Counted from the first letter of the stretch, positions 50,886 to 58,403 are shown. The stretch: DNA of 64,000 nt from Oscillospiraceae bacterium (GCA_018380115.1 JAGZUF010000006.1:65874-129873), one strand, 5' to 3'. Notes: a model not told the origin generated them from the sequence alone. Made by a program: numbers and translations.

Positions 50886-50951
50886 TTAATGATAGGGTAT
50901 GAAAGTACCCGCCCCGCGCGCATTCGTTCTTGTAACCACGACCGCCGTCAT
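50886..50951 (-). CDS. Tiny ORF after the 95-aa gene (21 aa)
   Basis: ATG overlaps the stop of the 95-aa gene (ATGA). The peptide contains TRTNARGAGTFIPYH and ends at TAA 50886. Only the coupling supports it. Confidence 0.3.
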   Translation of the reverse strand: MTAVVVTRTNARGAGTFIPYH

Positions 50952-51235
50952 GGATTCTCGGCTGAAATCGCACGCCTAAGGGTTTTCGCACGTTCCGCCA
51001 TTGCCCGGCGCTGTTCATCGGTGTACATCGGCCCCGCGTTCACCTTTACCCAGCGTTTAGGAATGACGTATTCCCGCCCGCCGTCTTTGAATACGCGGCC
51101 CCGCTTTGCTTCCTCCGGTCTCTGGCCGGCCAGCGCCTCCAGCTTGCGGCATAAGGCCGCGTTGTGCGTGTAGATTGTGGCCGCGGCCTCTGCCTCGTTG
51201 AAATTGATGATGGTTTCTTGTTCAAGCCGTGTCAT
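50948..51235 (-). CDS. Hypothetical element protein (95 aa)
   Basis: Soluble, charged: ETIINFNEAEAAATIYTHNAALCRKLEALA then GREYVIPKRWVKVNAGPMYTDEQRRAMAERAKTLRRAI. Start 51235 follows AAAGGAGGG. Small proteins with this IYTHN and IPKRWVKV pattern recur in Clostridial prophage and conjugative-element early regions; no function is known. Confidence 0.65.
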   Translation of the reverse strand: MTRLEQETIINFNEAEAAATIYTHNAALCRKLEALAGQRPEEAKRGRVFKDGGREYVIPKRWVKVNAGPMYTDEQRRAMAERAKTLRRAISAENP

Positions 51236-51311
51236 GCTTTCGGCCCTCCTTTCAGTCCCTTTTATTGGACTATATCTGTGCTACCCTGTAGCCATAGGAA
51301 AATGCTTCCAG

Positions 51312-51500
51312 CTATTTCATCATTTCGTCTACTGTTTTTTCGAAGTAAGATGCCACTCTATGCGCTTTTTTAATTGAAGGGCTTGAACCGTTTTTCCAGT
51401 TCACAATCGTTGTAGGAGATACCTGTAGTTCTTTGGCTAATCTGTAGTCAGAAACACCTTTTTCTTTTTGCAGCTTCACCAAATTTTCAGAAAAAGACAA
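51312..51500 (-). CDS. Cro-like XRE family regulator
   Basis: 62 residues, a bare helix-turn-helix: SENLVKLQKEKGVSDYRLAKELQVSPTTIVNWKNGSSPSIKKAHRVASYF. TTG 51500 follows GGGGGTG. It is divergent from the XRE repressor gene at 51719, with operators between, like the cro/cI arrangement of temperate phages. It heads the leftward gene set. Confidence 0.82.
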   Translation of the reverse strand: MSFSENLVKLQKEKGVSDYRLAKELQVSPTTIVNWKNGSSPSIKKAHRVASYFEKTVDEMMK

Positions 51501-51526
51501 AATTACACCCCCAATCTGTTGACACT

Positions 51527-51700
51527 ATTCCAGTAAAGTGGTAGTCTATTATTATGAAATAATAAAGGCTATAGACTACTCCATTGTTTTGAAAATTTTC
51601 TGCTGTAACAGGCAATTTTCAAAGGGATTCATTTACTGTAATTCAATTATATTCCATAGCATTGGAATAGTCAAGCCTAAAATTTCCATTATACTGGAAT
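51527..51700. promoter_or_regulatory. Triple operator of the lysogeny-type switch
   Basis: Three copies of an 18-bp dyad ATTCCA-N6-TGGAAT: 51527-51544 (right half TGGTAG), 51651-51668 (perfect), 51683-51700 (left half TTTCCA). The last two are 32 bp apart, three helical turns. A consensus TTGACA at 51519-51524 adjoins the first. These are the likely sites of the XRE repressor and Cro-like protein. Confidence 0.75.
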
Positions 51701-51718
51701 ATTTTAGGAGTGATTTTT

Positions 51719-52075
51719 GTGAATTTTGCCCAACGTTTAGAAGAGCTAATGCAAAGTAGTGGAATAACAAAGTATAGGATTTCAAAGGCTGTTGGATGTT
51801 CGGCCTCAACTGTTACCAACTGGCTTAATGGGACGGCACCTACTGGCGAATATTTGCAGAAGATTTCTGACTTTTTTGGGGTATCTGTAGACTATCTTCT
51901 GGGAAATGAAGAAAAGCCCGCTGCCCCGAAGGGCAGCGAGCTGGACGAGCTTGTGAAAGATGAGCTTGTGGGCTTTTATGGGGACGTAAAAAAGGAATTA
52001 ACCCCCGGCGACATTGAGGACATAAAAACGCTTATGAAGATACGCGCCGAACTGAATCGGCAAAAAGGGAAGTGA
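51719..52075 (+). CDS. XRE family repressor (CI/ImmR-like)
   Basis: 118 residues. Helix-turn-helix in 4-58 (FAQRLEELMQSSGITKYRISKAVGCSASTVTNWLNGTAPTG, VSVDYLLGN) and an acidic C-terminal helix. GTG 51719 follows TTAGGAG. It is followed at once by an ImmA/IrrE protease, the known pairing in which the protease cuts the repressor after DNA damage and releases the element. The operators upstream suggest autoregulation. Confidence 0.88.
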   Translation: MNFAQRLEELMQSSGITKYRISKAVGCSASTVTNWLNGTAPTGEYLQKISDFFGVSVDYLLGNEEKPAAPKGSELDELVKDELVGFYGDVKKELTPGDIEDIKTLMKIRAELNRQKGK

Positions 52076-52507
52076 ATGCTTATGTACCACAGCGCTGCGG
52101 CAGTGTGCGCCGACTTGGCGGATGCTGGTGTGGCTGTTGTAGAGTGCCCATTAAAGGAAAATGCCTGCATGTGCCTTGCGGATGGGGCGCTGGTAGCTAT
52201 GGACAGCGCCCGCTTTGAAAGCCAGCAGGAACAGGCAACGGCGCTCATTCATGAAGCAGGGCATTTCCTGTCCGGCGCGTTCTATACGCCTTACAGCCCG
52301 TATCAGGTCAGGGCGCAGGCAGAGTACAGGGCAGACAAAGCGGCAACGCTGCAATACATTCCGCTTTGTGATTTGGTGGAGGAAATGCGCTGCGGTTTTT
52401 CCGTCTGGGAAATTGCCGAGCACTTCAATGTGACGCCGGAGTTTATTTGGCGGGCCTATACGATATACCGGGATAACCTCGGCATATCCTTCACAGCGCT
52501 GGCATAG
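52076..52507 (+). CDS. ImmA/IrrE family metallo-endopeptidase
   Basis: 143 residues with zinc motif HEAGH (ALIHEAGHFLSGAFY) near residue 60 and a downstream EYRADKAA that supplies the third ligand. Predicted to cleave the XRE repressor made by the preceding gene. ATG 52076 starts directly after that stop; a second ATG six bases on is equally placed. The C-terminal half (FSVWEIAEHFNVTPEFIWRAYTIY) is the usual helical tail. Confidence 0.9.
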   Translation: MLMYHSAAAVCADLADAGVAVVECPLKENACMCLADGALVAMDSARFESQQEQATALIHEAGHFLSGAFYTPYSPYQVRAQAEYRADKAATLQYIPLCDLVEEMRCGFSVWEIAEHFNVTPEFIWRAYTIYRDNLGISFTALA

Positions 52508-52787
52508 CCCCGCAGAGGGCGGGAAGCCCGCTTTCACAGGCAAAGCGGGGAAAGAGATTACCCCAGCAGGAAAGGCCCTGAAATAGCCCCGCAGCGGCCC
52601 ACACAGGGGGGCAAAAACTTGAAATCCCCCGCGCGCGTGCGAGGGCGCAAACCTGAAGAAACCTGAACCCCGCGCGCGTAAGGCCCGCTTTGAAAAGAAA
52701 AGCGCCCCAGGCCGAAGCCCAGGGCGCAATATACACTAAGTATTCGAAAGAACGCCATAGAAGGCGCGGTGCACGCGAAAACAACAT
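52508..52787. other. Noncoding GC-rich stretch
   Basis: About 280 bases after the protease gene with several GC-rich dyads (for example GCGCCC...GGGCGC near 52700-52728). No credible ORF or known RNA. Confidence 0.4.
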
Positions 52788-52816
52788 TTGACATTCTGAA
52801 ATAATACGGCTATACT
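52788..52816 (+). promoter_or_regulatory. Strong promoter of a small RNA
   Basis: TTGACA (52788-52793), 17-base spacer, TATACT (52811-52816). No ORF with a ribosome site follows; a strong terminator comes about 55 bases after the predicted start. Confidence 0.75.
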
Positions 52817-52822
52817 GAAGGT

Positions 52823-52913
52823 ACAGAGAGGGCGCTGCCGGAAACGGTCAGCCCTTAAAAGTTACAAGCGTGACCGCCGTACTTGTCAGGGTGCCGGCGG
52901 TCACTTCTTTTTT
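52823..52913 (+). ncRNA. Candidate antitoxin small RNA (about 90 nt)
   Basis: From the 52788 promoter to a terminator with 10-bp stem GTGACCGCCG/CGGCGGTCAC (52870-52879 with 52895-52904) and TTCTTTTTT. A first hairpin GCTGCCG-GAAA-CGGTCAGC lies near 52832-52852. The 3' end overlaps, on the opposite strand, the last 13 bases of the 26-aa hydrophobic ORF and its 3' untranslated region, as antitoxin RNAs do in txpA/ratA-type modules. Confidence 0.6.
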
Positions 52914-52981
52914 GCCTGAACGAACAGGCCGCAAATGCCAATGATTACGAGGCAAAGTTGAAGAACTTCGGATGTACTCAA
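52901..52981 (-). CDS. Putative type I toxin, Hol_Tox-like peptide (26 aa)
   Basis: TTG 52981 follows AAAGGGGGG. The peptide begins (M)STSEVLQLCLVIIGICG, continues LFVQ and ends AKKK: short polar N-terminus with Glu-x-Leu, one membrane helix, Lys-rich end, the pattern of the putative holin-like toxin family. It has its own promoter (53071-53099), an untranslated leader of about 80 bases that can fold back on the G-rich ribosome site, and the antisense RNA at its 3' end. Confidence 0.6.
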   Translation of the reverse strand: MSTSEVLQLCLVIIGICGLFVQAKKK

Positions 52982-53070
52982 TTGGGCAGCCCCCCTTTCG
53001 TGAAATCAGGGGGCAAGAAGCTGCCCCCGGTTAAGAGGGCTGACCGCTACTCTCCAGCAGCGCCAAGGCC

Positions 53071-53099
53071 AATATACCATAAACCGGCACCATTCGCAA
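53071..53099 (-). promoter_or_regulatory. Promoter of the toxin peptide
   Basis: Minus strand TTGCGA (53099-53094), 17-base spacer, TATATT (53076-53071). The leader includes GGGGGCA-GCTTCT-TGCCCCC at about 53011-53030, whose C run is complementary to the ribosome binding site. Confidence 0.55.
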
Positions 53100-53240
53100 T
53101 ATAAATAAACCGCCCACGGCGGCAACCGTGAGCGGCTTATATAGAACAGCTTACCCAAAGAGGGATAATCTGCCCCAGCAGCATGATTATACACCTCTTT
53201 GTGTGGGCTTGTCAAAGTGCATCACAAGGAGGTTTTTATT

Positions 53241-54401
53241 ATGGCCCGAAAAGCGGCGAAGGGCGCGGGAACTATCCGAAAAAAGACGGTGACGCGCAAA
53301 GGGAAAAACTATACCTATTGGGAAGCCCGCATTACCACCGGCAGAGACCCCGGCACGGGTAAGCAGGTGCAGGCATCCATCACAGGCAAGACGCAAAAAG
53401 AAGTGCGGGAAAAGCTGCTGGCTGCCGCTGTGGCAGTGGAGGCCGGCACCTACGCACAGCCGGAACGCATGACGGTGGGCCAATGGCTCGACATCTGGGC
53501 GGCGGAATATCTGGCGGGGCGAAAGCCTAACACAGTGCGCGTATATCGCCATAATGTGAAGAATCATATCAAGCCCGCTTTGGGCGCTGTGCGGCTGCCG
53601 GAGCTGCGTCCCCACATGGTACAGAGGTTTGTGAACGGGCTTGCGCTTTCTCCGGCATCCGTGCGCCTTGCATATAAGGTGCTGTGTCAAGCACTGAAAA
53701 AAGCGGTTGCCCTGCACTATATCCCCCAGAACCCAGCCGAGGGCTGCGAGCTGCCCCGGCTGGAACAGGTTGAAATACATCCGCTTGCCGATGAGCAGGC
53801 CGCCGCCCTGCTGGATGCAGCACGGGGGACGGAAATAGAGCAACTCATTACAGCGGCCCTATTCACGGGCATGCGGCTTTCGGAACTGCTGGGCCTCACA
53901 TGGGATTGTGTGGGCCCGGCCACAATTTCCATAAGCAAGCAGCTCGCGCGGCCAGACCAGCGGGAGGCTGGCCCCTTTATTTCGCCTAAGAACGGCAAAG
54001 CCCGAACCATCACGCCCGCGCCCTCGGTGCTGGCGGCGCTGAAAGCACAGAAGCGCCTGCAAACTGCTGCCCGAATCAAAGCGGGCCCGCTTTGGAACAA
54101 TGCCTATAACCTGGTATTCACCACAGAGACGGGCGAGCCATTCGACCAATGGCGGGCAGAATCTGCCTTTAAATCTGTCCTGGCATCTGCAGGTTTGCAT
54201 GATGTACGCTTTCACGACCTTCGCCACACCTATGCAGTGAACGCCCTGCGCGCGGGGGATGATATAAAGACAGTTCAAGGAAACCTTGGGCACGCATCAG
54301 CGGCGTTCACGCTGGACAGGTACGGGCATTTCACGGAACGCATGAAGCAGGACAGCGCCGCCCGTATGGAGGGCTTTATAAAAAGTGTTCTGAATCTATA
54401 A
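53241..54401 (+). CDS. int: Tyrosine recombinase (element integrase)
   Basis: 386 residues. N-terminal AP2-like arm-binding region (about 1-60, YTYWEARITTGRDPGTGKQVQASITGKTQKEV), SAM-like core-binding domain (65-165), catalytic domain with Arg in TGMRLSELLGLTW, HDLRHTYAVN (HxxR), LGHASAAFTLDRYGH (His and Tyr nucleophile). It inserts and excises the element at the att repeats. ATG 53241 follows AAGGAGG; the frame is open to 53199 but lacks a site. The gene ends inside the arm-like repeat 54399-54422. Confidence 0.93.
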   Translation: MARKAAKGAGTIRKKTVTRKGKNYTYWEARITTGRDPGTGKQVQASITGKTQKEVREKLLAAAVAVEAGTYAQPERMTVGQWLDIWAAEYLAGRKPNTVRVYRHNVKNHIKPALGAVRLPELRPHMVQRFVNGLALSPASVRLAYKVLCQALKKAVALHYIPQNPAEGCELPRLEQVEIHPLADEQAAALLDAARGTEIEQLITAALFTGMRLSELLGLTWDCVGPATISISKQLARPDQREAGPFISPKNGKARTITPAPSVLAALKAQKRLQTAARIKAGPLWNNAYNLVFTTETGEPFDQWRAESAFKSVLASAGLHDVRFHDLRHTYAVNALRAGDDIKTVQGNLGHASAAFTLDRYGHFTERMKQDSAARMEGFIKSVLNL

Positions 54402-54422
54402 AGGGAAAACATAAGGGAAAAC
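54399..54422 (+). repeat. Integrase arm-like repeat, right end
   Basis: Same 24-base double AAGGGAAAA motif as 43799-43822 with one mismatch. Its first three bases are the integrase stop codon. Confidence 0.55.
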
Positions 54423-54430
54423 ACGCCCAC

Positions 54431-54465
54431 AAAACACAAGAAAAGCCTTATAAGCCCTGTGTTTT
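54431..54465 (+). terminator. Probable terminator of int
   Basis: AAAACACA/TGTGTTTT outer stem (54431-54438 with 54458-54465) with GCCTTATAAGC-like inner pairing; T tract partly within the stem. Confidence 0.5.
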
Positions 54466-54490
54466 CAACGGTTTATAGATTTTTCACAAT

Positions 54491-54503
54491 GCAACCCAAA
54501 GTT
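54491..54503 (+). repeat. Right attachment-site repeat (attR core)
   Basis: GCAACCCAAAGTT as at 43674-43686. Its final TT are also the first bases of a TTGACA hexamer (54502-54507) in front of the next chromosomal gene. Confidence 0.65.
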
Positions 54504-54583
54504 GACAAAGTGAATGTGCAGGGTGATAGAAGCTCTCGTCCCGCTGTGGTATGCTCAAGCCATCAAAACGAAGGAACCTCCCC

Positions 54584-55373
54584 ATGACATTTGGAGAAAA
54601 ACTGTTCAAGCTCAGAAAGGAAAAGGGCCTCTCGCAGGAGCAGCTTGCCTGGCAGGTGAACACCACCCGCCAGGCCGTCAGCAAATGGGAGAACGACCAA
54701 GGCTTTCCTGAAACGGAAAAGCTGATGATGCTGGGCAATATCTTTTCTGTTTCTATCGATTATCTGCTGAAAAACGGCGGCGAAGCGCACAGCCCGGCGG
54801 CGGACGGCTATTATGTCAGCCGCGAAAAAGCCCAAAGCTGGCTTTCTCACGAGAGCCGCCTTGCGCGGAGCCTGTGCCTCAGCATAAGCTGCCTTGTGTG
54901 TTCCGGTATTCCATTTTTCCTTCTGGGCAGCACCCCTGCCGGGATATTGAGCTGTGTGGTAATGGCAGTGCTGGGGCTGGGCAGTATGTTTGTTACCTGC
55001 CTGACAGACCGTGACTATGAATACCGCCCGCTGAAGCAGAACACCCTGTTGTTCGATCAGGCATTTCTGGAGGAGCTTTCGGCGCGGTATGCCCGTCTGA
55101 AGAAAAGATATGCGGCCATGACGGCGGGCTTTTTCGCGCTGGTGCTTCTGGGTGGCGCCGTTTGCGGGCTGGCGCTGAAATAACGGGGCGGCAGAAAATG
55201 CTGCCGTGCCTGCGCTGCTGCCTATTGTGGCCCTTGGCCTCAGCATGTTGCTTTACGCACTGAGCATGATGGAGGCATACGAGCTTCTTGTGTACAACGA
55301 AGAGTACACCGGCAAGCTCTCTACCCGCCTGCTGAAGCGCCTGCGCGGGATAGGCCGCCGCCACCTGCCCTGA
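54584..55373 (+). pseudogene. XRE family regulator with membrane domain, frameshifted
   Basis: ATG 54584 follows AAGGAA. The first frame gives 199 residues: HTH (FGEKLFKLRKEKGLSQEQLAWQVNTTRQAVSKWENDQGFPETEKLMMLG) and two membrane segments, and stops at 55181-55183 in the middle of a third (GFFALVLLGGAVCGLALK). From 55185 the +1 frame continues without interruption for 62 codons with a matching hydrophobic stretch (VPALLPIVALGLSMLLYAL) and a soluble end (YELLVYNEEYTGKLSTRLLK) to 55373. Deleting the T of the TAA joins the two parts exactly. A natural frameshift, a sequencing error, or a truncated working protein are possible. Confidence 0.75.
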
Positions 55374-55447
55374 GGGCCGCCGGACTCTACGAAGCGTCGG
55401 TTGCGCATTTTCTGTGCGCTGATACAATGAACTGGGAGGCAGAGAGT

Positions 55448-56059
55448 ATGGACTATACAAAAACAGGGCGTCTGATTCGCATGCTGCGGCGCGAAAAGGG
55501 CCTTACCCAGTTACAGCTTGCACAAAAGCTGCATGTGAGCGACAAAGCCGTTTCAAAGTGGGAACGCGGGCTGGGCGGGCCGGATGTCTCTTTGCTGGCT
55601 GGGCTCTCTGATGCACTCGGCGCCGGGGTGGAAAGCCTTCTGTGCGGAGAGCTGTCGCCCAATGAAGATACAGGAGGCAATATGAAAAAACTTCGATTCT
55701 ATGTGTGTCCCGCCTGCGGGGCAGTGCTCACCTCCACGGGGCAGGCCGCCGTTTCCTGCTGCGGCAAGCGGCTGAACGCGCTGGCCATGGCCAAAGCCGG
55801 GCCGGGCCACCGGCTGACTGTGGAGGAGGCTGATGGGGAATATTTCATCTCCTGCGGGCACGAAATGGCGAAAACGCATTTCATCTCCTTTGTGGCAGTG
55901 CTTACCGGCGACACCCTTTTGATAAAAAAGCTTTACCCGGAATGGGCTATGCAGGCGCGTGTGCCCTGCGCCAAAGGCGCGCTTCTAGTTTGGTACTGCA
56001 CACAGCACGGGCTGTTCTGCCAGCCCCTGCGCCCCGGCACACCGCCGCAGGGCATCTAA
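55448..56059 (+). CDS. XRE regulator fused to a desulfoferrodoxin-like (SORL) domain
   Basis: 203 residues. HTH at 5-58 (RLIRMLRREKGLTQLQLAQKLHVSDKAVSKWERGLGGPDVSLL), then FYVCPACGAVLTSTGQAAVSCCGKRL (Cys pairs) and a C-terminal domain HRLTVEEADGEYFISCGHEMAKTHFISFVAVLTGDTLLIKKLYPEW resembling superoxide-reductase-like proteins with retained His residues. Such fusions occur in Clostridia and may sense metal or redox state. ATG 55448 follows GGGAGG. Ends at a bidirectional terminator. Confidence 0.85.
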   Translation: MDYTKTGRLIRMLRREKGLTQLQLAQKLHVSDKAVSKWERGLGGPDVSLLAGLSDALGAGVESLLCGELSPNEDTGGNMKKLRFYVCPACGAVLTSTGQAAVSCCGKRLNALAMAKAGPGHRLTVEEADGEYFISCGHEMAKTHFISFVAVLTGDTLLIKKLYPEWAMQARVPCAKGALLVWYCTQHGLFCQPLRPGTPPQGI

Positions 56060-56107
56060 AAAACTGCACCTCTGCAGCCGGTTTTCAGGCCAAAGAGGTG
56101 CAGTTTT
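56060..56107. terminator. Bidirectional terminator
   Basis: 14-bp stem AAAACTGCACCTCT/AGAGGTGCAGTTTT (56060-56073 with 56094-56107) between convergent genes. Confidence 0.85.
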
Positions 56108-56124
56108 CTTTTCTGTTGTAACCG

Positions 56125-56532
56125 TCAGGCAGGCGGGCGCAAAAACCAGAAGGCCGGCAGATTTCGCACAATGCCAAAGGCCACCAGCACTGCAATGGCC
56201 GCGTACACGGCGGCATTCTGCCGCTTTGTCAGCCGCACGCTGCCGCCGGTAAGGTAGCTGCGCGCCGCCGCCCAGCCCAGCCAGACAAAAAAAGGCGCCA
56301 GCGCCACTATGGCGGCATTGCTGCGCAGGGCAGCCTGCCAGTTGCCCTGCAAAAGGGCGCTGAGGCAGCGCGTGATGCCGCAGCCCGGACAATACAGCCC
56401 CGTCAGCGCATGGACCGGGCATGGCACGCCCTGCCCGGTGGCCTGCACCCATGCTGCATACCCCAGCCCTGCTGCTAATATCAGGCCCGCCGCAGCGGCC
56501 AGCCGCTTTTTTCTGGCGCAGGGTACATTCAT
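56125..56532 (-). CDS. DUF2752 domain-containing membrane protein
   Basis: 135 residues, three to four membrane helices. The family motif CPVHALTGLYCPGCGITRCLSALLQGNWQAAL (CPxCGxTR with following helix) is complete. Role unknown; often encoded beside DUF4234 or TM2 proteins as here. Start overlaps the upstream gene by four bases. Confidence 0.9.
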   Translation of the reverse strand: MNVPCARKKRLAAAAGLILAAGLGYAAWVQATGQGVPCPVHALTGLYCPGCGITRCLSALLQGNWQAALRSNAAIVALAPFFVWLGWAAARSYLTGGSVRLTKRQNAAVYAAIAVLVAFGIVRNLPAFWFLRPPA

Positions 56533-56885
56533 GCGCCAGCGCCGCCCATCATGCCGTTCACTTCACTCTGCACAAGGGCCCACACCACAATATCAAGCCC
56601 AATCAAGCTCAAAATAAGGTACAGAATACCTGTATTGCTGCTGGGAATACCCCACTGCTGCTTTACACGGTCTATCTTATCGCCCGCCTTATAGCACCAG
56701 TACAGGCCATAAATGCCACAGGTGACAATATCCAGCAGAAACACCATACCGCCGGACGGCGACTGCACGTCCCCCGTTGCATAGTTCAAATCGTTCACAA
56801 GGCAAATAAACCAATAAATGCCGTAAATACCGCAGGTGACAATAGTGAGAATGACACATAGCGCCACATTTCTCTGTTCTGCCAT
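56529..56885 (-). CDS. DUF4234 domain-containing membrane protein
   Basis: 118 residues. Paired hydrophobic segments each containing the ILTIVTCGIYGIYWF pattern (6-28 and 48-70), the DUF4234 hallmark, plus a third span near the C-terminus. Function unknown. ATG 56885 follows AGGAGGGG. First gene of a two-gene operon with the DUF2752 protein. Confidence 0.9.
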   Translation of the reverse strand: MAEQRNVALCVILTIVTCGIYGIYWFICLVNDLNYATGDVQSPSGGMVFLLDIVTCGIYGLYWCYKAGDKIDRVKQQWGIPSSNTGILYLILSLIGLDIVVWALVQSEVNGMMGGAGA

Positions 56886-56974
56886 GAAAGACCCCTCCTC
56901 CTTTATGATCCCATCATATCATCTGCACAGCGGCGCGTCAACGCAAAAGCAAGGCAGGGGGCTGGGCCCCGGCA

Positions 56975-57004
56975 TTGCCCAGAGCTCCGGTTTTCCTGTA
57001 TAAT
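56975..57004 (+). promoter_or_regulatory. Promoter of the phosphatase gene
   Basis: TTGCCC (56975-56980), 18-base spacer, TATAAT (56999-57004), about 40 bases before the start codon. Confidence 0.55.
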
Positions 57005-57043
57005 AAAGGAAATAACGTCCAAGGCGGACGATGGAGGGCTCAT

Positions 57044-57505
57044 ATGACCAAAATACTTTTTGTGTGCCACGGCAATATCTGCCGCAGCCCAATGGCGGAA
57101 TTTGTATTTCGCGCAATGGTGCAGAAGGCCGGCCTGGCACAGGCCTGCGAGGTACAAAGCGCGGCGCTGAGCGCCGAAGAGCTTGGCAACCCGGTATACC
57201 CGCCTGCCCGCGCCATGCTGGCGCGGCACGGCATCTCGTGCGAGGGTAAGCACGCGCGGCAGATATGCGAAGCAGATGTGCATGCGTTCGACCTGCTTAT
57301 CGGCATGGAGCAGCGGCATGTGGACGCCATGCGGCGGCGTTTCGGCACAGAGGCGCAGGGCAAGGCCCGCCGCCTGCTGGATTATACCGATGTGCCGGGC
57401 GACATTGCAGACCCCTGGTATACCCGGGATTTTGAAACGGCTTACGCCCAGATAGAGGCGGGCTGCCGTGCGCTGCTGGCACAGCTTGCGCAGGCGGCGC
57501 AGTAA
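57044..57505 (+). CDS. Low molecular weight protein tyrosine phosphatase
   Basis: 153 residues. P-loop FVCHGNICRSPMAEF (CX5RS) at the N-terminus and the general acid in DIADPWYTRDF near 125 complete the active site. It removes phosphate from tyrosine (or arginine) residues of proteins. ATG 57044 follows GGAGGG. Followed after 21 bases by a small unknown gene; no tyrosine kinase or capsule gene nearby. Confidence 0.94.
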   Translation: MTKILFVCHGNICRSPMAEFVFRAMVQKAGLAQACEVQSAALSAEELGNPVYPPARAMLARHGISCEGKHARQICEADVHAFDLLIGMEQRHVDAMRRRFGTEAQGKARRLLDYTDVPGDIADPWYTRDFETAYAQIEAGCRALLAQLAQAAQ

Positions 57506-57526
57506 ACCCGCATGGGAGGTGAACTG

Positions 57527-57805
57527 ATGAAGCGAATTACCCACCGCACTGCCGGATGCGCTGAAGCGCCGCCGGACTGTGTGCACATGGCAGGCGGCTT
57601 TGCACAGGGTGAAGCCATAGAACGGCTGGCCCTGTATGAAGACCTGTGCGAAGAGCTGCAGGCCCAGCAGCAGGCCCTTGCCTTGCATATGGAAACCCTG
57701 CGCGCCGAAGGGCGTGAAAAAAGCGTAAAATTCCGTGAATTATTTGCACAGAAGCTTACAAATGGGGCGTTTCTCTCCATACTGCAGGCAAAAGGGCTTT
57801 TATAG
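57527..57805 (+). CDS. Hypothetical protein (92 aa)
   Basis: ATG 57527 follows GGGAGGTG. Polar N-terminus with Cys/His (RTAGCAEAPPDCVHMAGG) then a predicted coiled coil (EAIERLALYEDLCEELQAQQQALALHMETLRAEGREKS). Cotranscribed with the phosphatase and ended by a strong terminator. The layout resembles small phage proteins that open with a metal-binding part and AIERLAxYED, but I cannot name it. Confidence 0.65.
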   Translation: MKRITHRTAGCAEAPPDCVHMAGGFAQGEAIERLALYEDLCEELQAQQQALALHMETLRAEGREKSVKFRELFAQKLTNGAFLSILQAKGLL

Positions 57806-57812
57806 GCACGAT

Positions 57813-57845
57813 AAAGCCGGGGCGCTTTTCAGCGCCCCGGCTTTT
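57813..57845. terminator. Bidirectional terminator
   Basis: 13-bp stem AAAGCCGGGGCGC/GCGCCCCGGCTTT (57813-57825 with 57832-57844) with T tract; between convergent genes. Confidence 0.9.
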
Positions 57846-57888
57846 CCCATGTTGGGCAATCCATAACTGCCAGGCAGCCGAGGAGGCC

Positions 57889-58269
57889 TCAGCCCGTCAC
57901 CGCCACCGCCTCTATTTCCACCAAGGCGTCCTTAGGCAGCTTTGCCACCTGAAACGCGGCGCGGGCCGGGTATGGCTCGGAAAAATATTCGGCATACACT
58001 TCGTTCATGGCTGCAAAATCCGCCATATCCTGTAGCAGCACAGTGGTTTTTACCACATGCGCCATGTCTGTACCTGCGGCGGCCAGAATGGCCTTGATAT
58101 TCTCTAGCGACTGACGTGCCTGTGCACGGATGTCCGCACCTGCAAACTCGCCGGTAGCCGGGTTGATGGGAAGCTGGCCGGAAACATAAATGGTGCCGCC
58201 CGCCTGCACTGCCTGCGAATACGGCCCAATGGCCGCAGGGGCATTGGGGGTTTGAATTTTTTTGCTCAT
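57889..58269 (-). CDS. ridA: RidA family enamine/imine deaminase
   Basis: 126 residues, the full YjgF/UK114 fold. [32 protein letters not shown] at the start, [41 protein letters not shown], and [23 protein letters not shown] with the conserved Arg that binds the carboxylate. It hydrolyses reactive 2-aminoacrylate-type imines. AT-rich DNA upstream (58270-58400) probably holds its promoter. Confidence 0.93.
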   Translation of the reverse strand: MSKKIQTPNAPAAIGPYSQAVQAGGTIYVSGQLPINPATGEFAGADIRAQARQSLENIKAILAAAGTDMAHVVKTTVLLQDMADFAAMNEVYAEYFSEPYPARAAFQVAKLPKDALVEIEAVAVTG

Positions 58270-58403
58270 TTCTTATATCCTCCCATAAATCTTTTATTAT
58301 TCACTACATTGGCAGTAAACAAAAATTACTATCCTCTCATTTTTAAGCATATTCAATATTAAGTCTTTAATATAATTATTTCAATTTACAAATGAGCCAA
58401 ATT

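Larger units (their letters stand above)
43674..54503. mobile_element. Integrated satellite-like phage element (about 10.8 kb)
   Basis: Bounded by the direct repeat GCAACCCAAAGTT at 43674-43686 and 54491-54503. Right end: tyrosine integrase. Then type I toxin-antitoxin candidate, ImmA/IrrE protease and XRE repressor, Cro-like gene, and a long leftward set of genes with PAPS-reductase-like protein, P4-type primase, excisionase-like protein, sigma factor and GP20 scaffold. No terminase, portal, major capsid, tail or lysis genes. This gene complement fits a phage satellite that uses helper particles, but a shrunken prophage remains possible. Confidence 0.8.

Noticed and set aside
52883..53104. 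73-codon plus-strand ORF in the toxin region
   Set aside because: It starts inside the small RNA terminator without a ribosome site and is the mirror of the toxin unit.
53199..53240. Upstream start of the integrase
   Set aside because: AAGGAGG sits directly before ATG 53241; the extra 14 residues have no family match.
44002..54401. Complete prophage
   Set aside because: Terminase, portal, capsid, tail and lysis genes are all absent.
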